Assembly (NCBI GenBank): GCA_004555855.1
Contig: SFJQ01000047.1
Span: forward strand, 1 to 12,162
DNA: 12,162 nt
Direction of reading: 5' to 3'
Source: [Eubacterium] saphenum
GTDB taxonomy: Bacteria > Bacillota > Clostridia > Oscillospirales > Ruminococcaceae
The first letter of the stretch is position 1. Each line of letters opens with the position of its first letter. The translations under genes and the position numbers were made by a program. Of the stretch, positions 1 through 5,138 are shown in pieces. The notes under the pieces were generated by a model. It searched no databases. It saw only the letters and a program-made list of their open reading frames with translations, and was not told where the DNA came from.

Positions 1-400
1 AATAGCTGTTGTCGCTGCTCTGGAGAACGGGGTAGTCGATGAAATCTTCATTTCCGACGGTAATCCAGCCAACAATATCATCGTTGATTTCTTTCAGCGG
101 GATAAATTTCTCAAGAATTTGCGGATTTTCCTTGATAATTTCCTCTCGGCGTTCGGTGTCGATTTCAACCTTTGAAGCACCCGTGCCGTGATAAGTTTCG
201 GCAATTTCCTCGTTGAGCGAGTTGTCCGAAATACGGTTTACCTGCGCGAGAATAAGGCTTGTGACGCTGACAATAAGCGTAATAAGCGCCGTCAGGAAAA
301 TGATTTTTCTGAAAATTTCCGTTGGCTTGTCGCCCTTCCACGGAACGAGATATTTTAAAATTCTGATAAAAATGTTTTCTTTGCTTGTAGAATTTGCCAT
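1..400 (-). CDS. Class B sortase, N-terminal part (cut by window edge)
   Basis: Reading minus from the ATG at 400-398 gives 133 residues that run off the window. Residues 1-28 are a basic cytoplasmic tail (MANSTSKENIFIRILKYLVP). About 29-53 is one hydrophobic segment (IIFLTALITLIVSVTSLILA), a signal anchor. An extracytoplasmic linker follows, and at about 103-133 comes the start of the sortase fold: EINDDIVGWITVGNEDFIDY then PVLQSSDNSY. That block matches the entry of class B sortases and aligns with EINPDVRAWIKITGTLINN in the neighbouring sortase. The catalytic His, Cys and Arg lie beyond the window and cannot be checked. The start is supported by AAAGGAG just upstream, 25 bases after the stop of the first sortase. 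The two genes are therefore probably cotranscribed paralogs with different substrates. The family anchors secreted proteins to peptidoglycan by cleaving a C-terminal sorting motif. Class B is well supported; the substrate is unknown. Confidence 0.85.
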   Translation of the reverse strand, partial: MANSTSKENIFIRILKYLVPWKGDKPTEIFRKIIFLTALITLIVSVTSLILAQVNRISDNSLNEEIAETYHGTGASKVEIDTERREEIIKENPQILEKFIPLKEINDDIVGWITVGNEDFIDYPVLQSSDNSY

Positions 401-405
401 AGAAA

Positions 406-420
406 ACTCCTTTCGGGAGT
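406..420 (-). promoter_or_regulatory. Hairpin enclosing the Shine-Dalgarno of the second sortase
   Basis: On the minus strand ACTCC, a CGAAA loop and GGAGT form a perfect 5-bp stem. The 3' arm contains the GGAG that serves as ribosome binding site for the ATG at 400. The stop codon of the upstream sortase (428-426) lies only five bases before the hairpin. A ribosome finishing the upstream gene would cover and open it, so it may couple translation of the two sortases. The pairing is seen directly; the coupling is inference, and a 5-bp stem is only modestly stable. Confidence 0.4.
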
Positions 421-425
421 GAGAA

Positions 426-1622
426 TTATTGTCCGTTATAGCTCAGGAGCTTGGACTTGTCCCAGACGCTGCCTGACCACGAGCCGCCGATGATATCATA
501 ATAGTAGTCAAACAGTTTGGGCTGATAGTTTCGGATAGCCTTTGAGGTATCAACGTACTCGCTTTCGCCTTCGCGAACCTTGCGTGCAAAAATCACCCAG
601 CGCGTTTCGATATTTCTGCCGAGCGGCCACCAGCAGGTTGAAAGAGTGAGCAGCTCGTCGCCGTAGGTGAGGTCTACATCGGTGAAGAACCAGCTTCTGT
701 CCATAACGTCGATGATGAAGTTGTTGAAATCGTCAGCGTCGGTGAATTGAGTCTTGTTCACATAGTTGAAAACCTCGCCGTATTCGGGCTGCGTGTTGGC
801 AACCATTCCCGCGAAAATCTTGTAGGTCTGGCTTCCGCCGTCGGGAGTTGACATCATAATCGTGGGGTGAACCTTGTAAAAAGCGAGAGGCTCGCGGGAC
901 GCGTCGTAGGGAACGTAGTGGTTGACGTAAGCGAAAAATTCTCCCGTGTGCATATTATGTCCAAAAAGAACGGTATTGTCATCGGTTCCGTCCCATTTAT
1001 TTTTGTAAGTAGAGAAAATTGTTCCCGAAATCGACTCGTTTCCGTTAAAATCGTGATCAAGGTAATAGGAGTTATCCGTGCCGACAACGACAGGGTTGTT
1101 AATAAGCGTGCCGGTAATTTTAATCCAGGCGCGGACATCGGGATTGATTTCCTTAAGCGCGTTAAAATCGATATCAAGCGGCGTGTTTACAACAGGCGTG
1201 AGGTCGATGAACTCGGGTTCTTCCGTACCCGCCGAGGTAACTTCCGTCATAATCGGATTGTCTATCTGCTGGGGAACGGTGTACGACTGCTGAAGCGAGG
1301 AATCGACAGAATCTCCCGCGATGCTGATGATTTGATTGTTTGTGTTTTTGCCGCTGTTGAGATTGAAAAGCTGAAAACCGAGGAAAATCAGCGAGCCGAT
1401 GAGCGCGGCAACTGCAAACAGCAGGAACGCTTTTCTTGCTTTTTCTCCCGTAGAGTCGCCCGCCTGCGGCAAAACCGCGGCAACAACTCCCGCAAAGCCG
1501 CTTTTCTTGGCGGTTTTTCTGCCTTTTATCTTGTCGTTGGTTTTATGATTGCTTTTGCTGACAGGTTTGCTGTTTTTTGAGGATTTGCCTGCGTTACTGT
1601 CAAAATCGTCCAAATTTGCCAT
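426..1622 (-). CDS. Class B sortase (cell-wall transpeptidase)
   Basis: This 398-residue membrane-anchored transpeptidase has all the class B landmarks. Residues 1-62 are a long Lys/Ser/Asn-rich cytoplasmic tail, about 65-87 a single transmembrane segment, 88-150 a linker, and about 151-350 the sortase domain. The domain opens with EINPDVRAWIKITGT, then NSYYLDHDFNG and SGTIF. The catalytic His222 is in LFGHNM, Cys330 in TLSTC and Arg341 in IETRWVIFA, so the triad is intact. It is longer than typical class B enzymes (about 220-260 residues) because of the N-terminal tail and about 48 residues after the catalytic strand, ending YYYDIIGGSWSGSVWDKS. It should cleave a sorting motif in secreted proteins and join them to the wall precursor. 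The start has GGAGG about eight bases upstream. The gene follows cinA by 27 bases and precedes a second sortase by 25. No LPXTG-like or NPQTN-like substrate gene is visible in the window. Confidence 0.93.
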   Translation of the reverse strand: MANLDDFDSNAGKSSKNSKPVSKSNHKTNDKIKGRKTAKKSGFAGVVAAVLPQAGDSTGEKARKAFLLFAVAALIGSLIFLGFQLFNLNSGKNTNNQIISIAGDSVDSSLQQSYTVPQQIDNPIMTEVTSAGTEEPEFIDLTPVVNTPLDIDFNALKEINPDVRAWIKITGTLINNPVVVGTDNSYYLDHDFNGNESISGTIFSTYKNKWDGTDDNTVLFGHNMHTGEFFAYVNHYVPYDASREPLAFYKVHPTIMMSTPDGGSQTYKIFAGMVANTQPEYGEVFNYVNKTQFTDADDFNNFIIDVMDRSWFFTDVDLTYGDELLTLSTCWWPLGRNIETRWVIFARKVREGESEYVDTSKAIRNYQPKLFDYYYDIIGGSWSGSVWDKSKLLSYNGQ

Positions 1623-1649
1623 AATAGTTCCTCCGAATAATGTAAAATT

Positions 1650-2156
1650 TTATTGTAAATCTTTTTCGATAACCGAAATAATCAGTTCCAGAGCGGTTTC
1701 GCACGATTTTGCCCGAACCTGCTCGCGGTTTCCGTCAAACAAAAACCGTTTCACAAGAGTCTCCTTTTCGGAGCAAACCGCGATAAAAACCTCGCCGACG
1801 GGGTGCTCGGGGCTGTCGCCAGTGGGACCGGCAACTCCCGTTGTGGAAACCGCGTAATCCGCGCCGGAAAGCCTTCTCGCGCCGCTTGCCATCTCCAGAG
1901 CGCAGCTTTCGCTGTACTCGGAGAAATCCGCGAGCGTTTCGTCCGACACCCCGAGAATTTCGCTTTTTATCCTGTTTGAATAGGAGCAAATCCCCATTTC
2001 AATCACGGAAGAGCTTCCCGAAACGCTTGTGATTGCCGCAGAAATCATTCCGCCCGTGCAGCTTTCGGCAGTCGATACTTTTTTCGCGTTTTCCTTGCAA
2101 AGCGTGACGAGTTTTTGCGACAGGAAAGCGATTTTCTCGTAAATTTTCTCGTTCAT
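1650..2156 (-). CDS. CinA C-terminal domain protein (PncC-type nicotinamide-nucleotide amidase family)
   Basis: A 168-residue protein made only of the CinA C-terminal domain, without the N-terminal MoaB-like domain of full CinA. Family motifs are STAESCTGG at 28-36, the YSNRIKSEILGV region at about 59-70, and STTGVAGPTGDSPEHPVGEV at about 104-123. Members deamidate nicotinamide mononucleotide to nicotinate mononucleotide and so recycle NAD; the E. coli stand-alone form is PncC. The protein is soluble, with no signal peptide or membrane segment. It sits 33 bases downstream of thiI and 27 upstream of the sortase, inside the same run of minus-strand genes. No good Shine-Dalgarno precedes the ATG (only a weak GTCGGG), so it may rely on readthrough from thiI. 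Family assignment is firm; the in vivo reaction is inferred, since not all CinA-C proteins have proven amidase activity. Confidence 0.9.
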   Translation of the reverse strand: MNEKIYEKIAFLSQKLVTLCKENAKKVSTAESCTGGMISAAITSVSGSSSVIEMGICSYSNRIKSEILGVSDETLADFSEYSESCALEMASGARRLSGADYAVSTTGVAGPTGDSPEHPVGEVFIAVCSEKETLVKRFLFDGNREQVRAKSCETALELIISVIEKDLQ

Positions 2157-2189
2157 AAATAATACCCGACAAATTCTGAAAAGGTTTCG

Positions 2190-3383
2190 TTATTCAAGGA
2201 AAACGGTTTTCTCGCCGTATCTGAAGCGCTTGACCTCGGTTTTTTCGACAGCCTCGTCAATCATTTTATCGAAATCAAAGCTGCTTTCCGCCGCGATAAT
2301 TTCATCAAGAGATGGCTTTGTGCGCGGGTGCTTGGGTGAAAATACCGTACAGCAGTCCTCGTAGGGAAGAATTGAGGTTTCGTAGGTGCCGATTTTACGG
2401 GAGATGTCGGTGATTTCGATTTTGTCCATTCCGATAACCGGTCTGAAAACGGGAAATTCAGCCGCGGCGTTTGTGCAGCCGAGCGCCGAGAGCGTCTGCG
2501 AAGCGACCTGCGCCAGACTTTCTCCCGTGATAATCGCGCCGTATTTGTCGCGCTTGCAGACCCTGTTTGCGATTTTAACCATCAGCCTTCGCATTATCAC
2601 GGTGAAATATTCCTCGGGGCAGTTGTCGCGGATAGCCTCTTGAATTTCGGTAAACGGAACGCAGTAGAAGATGATATTCCCGCAGAATTCCGTCATTTCC
2701 TCGCACAGCTTCTCGACTTTAAGACGCGCTCTGTCGGATGTGTAAGGCGGGCTGACGTAGTGTATGCAGTCCACGACAAGTCCGCGTTTTGCCATCATAT
2801 AACCGGCAACAGGGCTGTCAATTCCGCCCGAAAGCATCAGCAGAGCCTTTCCGCTTGAACCTACCGGCATTCCGCCTGCGCCGATAATCCGCTGCGCCGA
2901 GAGATAAGCGCCGTTGTCGCGGATTTCAAGCCGCACGGTAACCTCGGGATTATGAACGTCCACGCCCAGATGCGGGAAGTTATCGAGAACGACATCTCCG
3001 AGCTTTTGCTGAATATCGGGCGATTTGAGCGGGAACGACTTGTCCGAGCGTTTTGCCTCAACCTTGAAGGTTTTCGCGTTTTCCAGCGCGGGCTTGAGGT
3101 ATTCGCCGACATTTGCCGCGACAATGTCAAAATCCTTCTCAAACACCGCGCAGCGCTGAATTGCGCCGATACCGAACACGTTTTTCAGGCTTTCAAGCGC
3201 AGCCTCGATATCCGCGTCCTCAAGCGGCTCGATGTAGATTGTGCTCTGCCGTCTGAAGTACTCAAATTTGCCGATTTTCTTCAATCGCCGCTTGATATTT
3301 TTGACAAGCATATCCTCAAAAGTGTTTCTGTTGTCGCCTTTGAGGGCAATTTCTCCGTATTTTGCAAGAATTATTTCTTTCAT
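2190..3383 (-). CDS. thiI: tRNA 4-thiouridine synthase ThiI (no rhodanese domain)
   Basis: This 397-residue enzyme adenylates U8 of tRNA and replaces its oxygen with sulfur to give 4-thiouridine. Residues 1-60 are the ferredoxin-like N-terminal region, about 60-170 the THUMP RNA-binding domain, and 175-397 the PP-loop ATPase domain with SGGIDSPVAGYM starting at 185. The downstream signature EDCCTVFSPKHPRTKP (342-357) contains Cys344 and Cys345. E. coli ThiI is longer because a C-terminal rhodanese domain carries the sulfur-relay cysteine; here the protein ends just after the PP-loop domain (RYGEKTVFLE). Sulfur must therefore come more directly from a partner. The obvious partner is the cysteine desulfurase gene ending 12 bases upstream, an arrangement known from Bacillus (nifZ-thiI). 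The start is preceded by CGAGG. A role in thiamine synthesis is unlikely without the rhodanese domain. Confidence 0.95.
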   Translation of the reverse strand: MKEIILAKYGEIALKGDNRNTFEDMLVKNIKRRLKKIGKFEYFRRQSTIYIEPLEDADIEAALESLKNVFGIGAIQRCAVFEKDFDIVAANVGEYLKPALENAKTFKVEAKRSDKSFPLKSPDIQQKLGDVVLDNFPHLGVDVHNPEVTVRLEIRDNGAYLSAQRIIGAGGMPVGSSGKALLMLSGGIDSPVAGYMMAKRGLVVDCIHYVSPPYTSDRARLKVEKLCEEMTEFCGNIIFYCVPFTEIQEAIRDNCPEEYFTVIMRRLMVKIANRVCKRDKYGAIITGESLAQVASQTLSALGCTNAAAEFPVFRPVIGMDKIEITDISRKIGTYETSILPYEDCCTVFSPKHPRTKPSLDEIIAAESSFDFDKMIDEAVEKTEVKRFRYGEKTVFLE

Positions 3384-3395
3384 AAAAACCTCGTT

Positions 3396-4496
3396 TTATC
3401 TTCTTATCCGCTTTGCGGTTTCTGCAATTTTTTCGCATAAGAACGCGATTTCCTGCTCGGTGTTTTCCGCGCACATTGATACTCTTATTGCACAGTCCGC
3501 GTCCTTGTCGGAAACGCCGAACGCTGCGAGAACGTTGCTGGTTTTGCCTTTGGAGCAAGCCGAGCCGCTGGACACGCAGATGTCGTGTTGTTCAAGCGAG
3601 TGGAGCATTATCTCCGAGCGCACGCCGCGAACGCTGAAATTGACGATGTTCGGCAGGCACTTGTCGTCCGAGTTTACGGAAATATCCTTAATTTCTGACA
3701 ATCCGCCGAGCAACTTTTGCTTCAGCACAGAAAAGCGTTCATAATCGTATTTGTAGGCTTTTAAGGCAGCTTCAAGCCCCGCGATAAGTTCAACGGCTTC
3801 CGTCCCCGAACGCAGATTTTTCTGCTGACCGCCGCCTGAAAGCAGCGGGGAAAGGGTGACGCCTTTTTTTATGTAGAGCGCGCCGATGCCTTTTGAAGCG
3901 TGGATTTTGTGTCCCGAAACGCTGATTAAATCGCCGTCGAGCGGCATTTTCAGAAATCCCTGAACAGCGTCGATGTGGACGAACGTGCGCGGATTTTTCG
4001 CTTTAACCGCCTTGTAGAGCCGTTTTACATCGTTTTGAAAACCGTTTTCGTTGTTGACCGCCATACAGCTCACGAGGGACGTGTTCTCGTCAACCTCGTT
4101 AATAATCGCGCCGACAAAATCGGGGTAATCCTTTGGCGCAAGCCGCACGACACTAAAGCCGCGTTCCTCAAGCCTGTCGATAACCTTTGCCACGGACGGG
4201 TGCTCGATTTTGGTTGTGACGATTTTGCTTCCCGCGCGCAAATTCAGCCCGAAAAGCGCCGTATTGCTGCTCTCGGTTGCGCCCGAGGTGAAGATAATCT
4301 CCCCTTCAAGCGGCGCGCCGTTGAGCGAAAGCGCTTTCAGCACGGCTTGTTTTGTGCGGTTTATGATGTTGATGGAAGAAGTGCCCATTTTATGCAGGGA
4401 GCTTGCGTTCCCAAAAGACGTTTCCATAGCATCGCTAACCGCCTTAACGCATTCACCGCAAGGCTTTGTTGTTGCGGCATTATCAAGATATATCAC
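3396..4496 (-). CDS. Cysteine desulfurase, NifS/IscS family, dedicated partner of ThiI
   Basis: A 366-residue PLP enzyme that removes sulfur from cysteine and holds it as a persulfide. The fold-type I landmarks are complete: MIYLDNAATT at the N-terminus, TSGATESSN at about 70-78, His99 in KIEHPSV, Asp176 in HIDAVQG, and the PLP lysine Lys197 in SVSGHKIHASKGIGALY. RSGTE follows at 229-233, and the catalytic loop SSGSACSKGK carries Cys314. The start is a GTG at 4496-4494, nine bases after CGAGG; an almost identical CGAGGTT site precedes thiI. The gene is first in the minus-strand operon, behind an extended -10 promoter at 4535-4543, and its stop is 12 bases from the thiI start. That pairing marks it as the ThiI sulfur donor, like Bacillus NifZ, rather than a general Fe-S IscS/SufS; no scaffold gene is nearby. 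A wider housekeeping role cannot be excluded. Confidence 0.93.
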   Translation of the reverse strand: MIYLDNAATTKPCGECVKAVSDAMETSFGNASSLHKMGTSSINIINRTKQAVLKALSLNGAPLEGEIIFTSGATESSNTALFGLNLRAGSKIVTTKIEHPSVAKVIDRLEERGFSVVRLAPKDYPDFVGAIINEVDENTSLVSCMAVNNENGFQNDVKRLYKAVKAKNPRTFVHIDAVQGFLKMPLDGDLISVSGHKIHASKGIGALYIKKGVTLSPLLSGGGQQKNLRSGTEAVELIAGLEAALKAYKYDYERFSVLKQKLLGGLSEIKDISVNSDDKCLPNIVNFSVRGVRSEIMLHSLEQHDICVSSGSACSKGKTSNVLAAFGVSDKDADCAIRVSMCAENTEQEIAFLCEKIAETAKRIRR

Positions 4497-4534
4497 TTTA
4501 ATTAACCTCGTTTAAATATTATCATACATTTTAT

Positions 4535-4543
4535 ATTATACCA
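4535..4543 (-). promoter_or_regulatory. Extended -10 promoter of the nifS-thiI-cinA-sortase operon
   Basis: On the minus strand TGG precedes a consensus TATAAT (4540-4535), giving a TGnTATAAT extended -10. The position 17 bases further up reads TGTTCA, a poor -35, as is usual for extended -10 promoters. Transcription would begin near 4528, leaving about 32 bases of leader before the GTG start. No riboswitch fits in that leader. Confidence 0.65.
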
Positions 4544-4574
4544 TATTTTAAATGCTTTGAACAGTCTTTTTTAT

Positions 4575-4663
4575 GATTTTTCACGGATTTTTCAGAAAAA
4601 AGTTTGTCAAAGGTTACAAAATGGTTACAAAAAAGTTACAAATGATTACAAAATAGAGGAAAA
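4575..4663. other. Phased A/T tracts, predicted intrinsically curved DNA
   Basis: Nine short A or T runs follow one another with centres near 4579, 4590, 4598, 4610, 4620, 4632, 4641, 4652 and 4662. The mean spacing is about 10.3 bp, close to one helical turn. The first two belong to an 11-bp tandem repeat beginning GATTTTTCA (4575 and 4586). Phased A-tracts bend DNA, and such bends upstream of a promoter can raise its activity. The tracts end 24 bp before the -35 at 4687. The phasing is seen directly; the function is inference. Confidence 0.55.
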
Positions 4664-4671
4664 TGGTTACA
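4614..4671 (+). repeat. Five helically phased TTACA repeats
   Basis: TTACA begins at 4614, 4625, 4636, 4646 and 4667, giving steps of 11, 11, 10 and 21 bp, so all five copies face the same side of the helix. The context is typically GGTTACAAAA. An inverted copy, TTTGTAACC, lies at 4827-4835, beyond the terminator. The array sits between the divergent nifS promoter and the strong plus-strand promoter at 4687. It resembles a multi-site operator or an UP-like element; I cannot name a regulator. Confidence 0.6.
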
Positions 4672-4686
4672 GTTTTGTCATATATA

Positions 4687-4715
4687 TTGATTTTCGGAAA
4701 TTTATATGGTAAAAT
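4687..4715 (+). promoter_or_regulatory. Strong SigA-type promoter P1 of the candidate small RNA
   Basis: TTGATT (4687-4692), a 17-bp spacer and TAAAAT (4710-4715) with an extended TGG just before the -10. Transcription would begin at about 4722. There is no ribosome binding site before the terminator at 4778-4816, so the short product is more likely an RNA than a message. Confidence 0.7.
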
Positions 4716-4721
4716 ATAGTT

Positions 4722-4818
4722 GAGATAAAGAACAAAAATCCTCCATATTTTTGCTGTTAGGCTTTTTTAAACGGCACAAATCCGGCTTCCGACTGCCCCT
4801 CGGGAGCCGGATTTTTGT
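4722..4818 (+). ncRNA. Candidate small RNA with two C-rich loops
   Basis: Between promoter P1 and an intrinsic terminator lies a transcript of about 97 nt with no credible reading frame. Hairpin 1 pairs CAAAAAT (4733-4739) with ATTTTTG (4747-4753) around a 7-nt loop CCTCCAT. Hairpin 2, which is also the terminator stem, displays CTGCCCC (4793-4799). Both loops are complementary to Shine-Dalgarno-like G-rich sequence. This is the design of C-rich-loop antisense RNAs of Gram-positive bacteria, such as the UCCC-loop Rsa RNAs of Staphylococcus aureus. It does not resemble SRP RNA, 6S RNA, tmRNA or a riboswitch that I recognise. An alternative reading is that it is only the attenuated leader of the cysteine-rich gene at 4926. 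Promoter, stems and terminator are seen; expression and targets are inferred. Confidence 0.5.
4778..4816 (+). terminator. Intrinsic terminator of the candidate small RNA
   Basis: AAATCCGGCT (4778-4787) pairs with AGCCGGATTT (4805-4814). Inside it a T·G wobble and CCGA/TCGG continue to a 7-nt C-rich loop, about 15 pairs in all. A run of five T (4812-4816) and TTG follow. It lies between P1 and the cysteine-rich gene, so it either ends a discrete RNA or attenuates that gene. Confidence 0.75.
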
Positions 4819-4827
4819 TGGGAAAAT

Positions 4828-4856
4828 TTGTAACCGATTTTGAGAAACGGCATAAT
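4828..4856 (+). promoter_or_regulatory. Possible second promoter P2 for the cysteine-rich gene
   Basis: TTGTAA (4828-4833), 17 bp and CATAAT (4851-4856), located after the terminator. The -35 overlaps the inverted repeat copy TTTGTAACC (4827-4835), so a repeat-binding protein could act here as well. Each box has mismatches to consensus, but the spacing is ideal. The leader to the ATG at 4926 would be about 63 bases, including a small CTCC/GGAG hairpin at 4877-4889. Confidence 0.4.
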
Positions 4857-4925
4857 ATATACCAAGAAACGCAAAACTCCGACGGGGAGCGGCGGGTTTC
4901 AAATTCTTACAAGGAGGACATTGTT

Positions 4926-5072
4926 ATGTCTTGTTTCAACTTTGGCGGTAACTGCTGCTGGATTATCATTCTTATCCTCTTGTTCTGCTGCTGCGGCAAC
5001 GGCGGATACAGCGCAAACAATGACTGCGGCTGTGGCTGCGGTAACAACAATGGCTGCGGATGCGGCTGCTGA
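4926..5072 (+). CDS. Cysteine-rich 48-residue membrane-associated protein
   Basis: The protein has 48 residues, of which 12 are cysteines. The N-terminal part MSCFNFGGNCCW is followed by a hydrophobic run at 12-20 (WIIILILLF), then CCCGNGGYSANND and a C-terminal tail of alternating Cys and Gly (CGCGCG, NNN, GCGCGC at 34-48). Cysteines at 10-11 and 21-23 flank the hydrophobic run, and three Cys-X-Cys-X-Cys sets follow. The start is set by AAGGAGGA at 4911-4918, seven bases before the ATG; an in-frame upstream extension has no such site. It resembles small high-cysteine proteins that clostridial genomes carry under names like 'chorion class high-cysteine protein'; that match is from memory. Metal binding, redox or a surface/spore-coat role are all possible, and none is shown. 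It is transcribed away from the cysteine desulfurase gene and ends before a bidirectional terminator. Confidence 0.85.
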   Translation: MSCFNFGGNCCWIIILILLFCCCGNGGYSANNDCGCGCGNNNGCGCGC

Positions 5073-5102
5073 TTTGACGGCTCAAGAGTATTATCCTACG
5101 CG

Positions 5103-5138
5103 AAAAGCCGCTGCTCGAAAGGGCAGCGGCACTTTTCA
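5103..5138. terminator. Bidirectional terminator between the cysteine-rich gene and ybaK
   Basis: GCCGCTGC (5107-5114) and GCAGCGGC (5123-5130) form an 8-bp GC-rich stem with an 8-nt loop. AAAA lies on the left and CTTTT on the right, so a T-run follows the stem on both strands. The stop of the minus-strand deacylase is at 5141-5139, right beside it, and the plus-strand gene ends 30 bases before it. Confidence 0.85.

Noticed and set aside
867..1580. A 237-codon plus-strand open frame opposite the first sortase
   Set aside because: It lies wholly antisense to a sortase with an intact catalytic triad, has an Arg/Val-rich composition with no recognisable domain, and no ribosome binding site. 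It is a codon-bias shadow.
4603..4611. Possible Spo0A box (TTTGTCAAA)
   Set aside because: It has a mismatch in the core TGTCGAA sequence, is AT-rich and likely by chance in this region. A single weak match is not enough.
4614..4671. The TTACA array as a CRISPR or origin iteron array
   Set aside because: The units are far too short and close for CRISPR. There is no DnaA box cluster, replication gene or partition gene nearby, so an operator or bend is the better reading.
4702..4902. Minus-strand 66-codon frame across the small-RNA region
   Set aside because: It crosses the terminator hairpin and the promoter, has no ribosome binding site and no recognisable composition.
4815..4925. In-frame upstream TTG extending the cysteine-rich protein by 37 residues
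   Set aside because: The codon is in the terminator T-run, has no Shine-Dalgarno, and the added residues look non-coding. The ATG at 4926 has a near-perfect AAGGAGGA.
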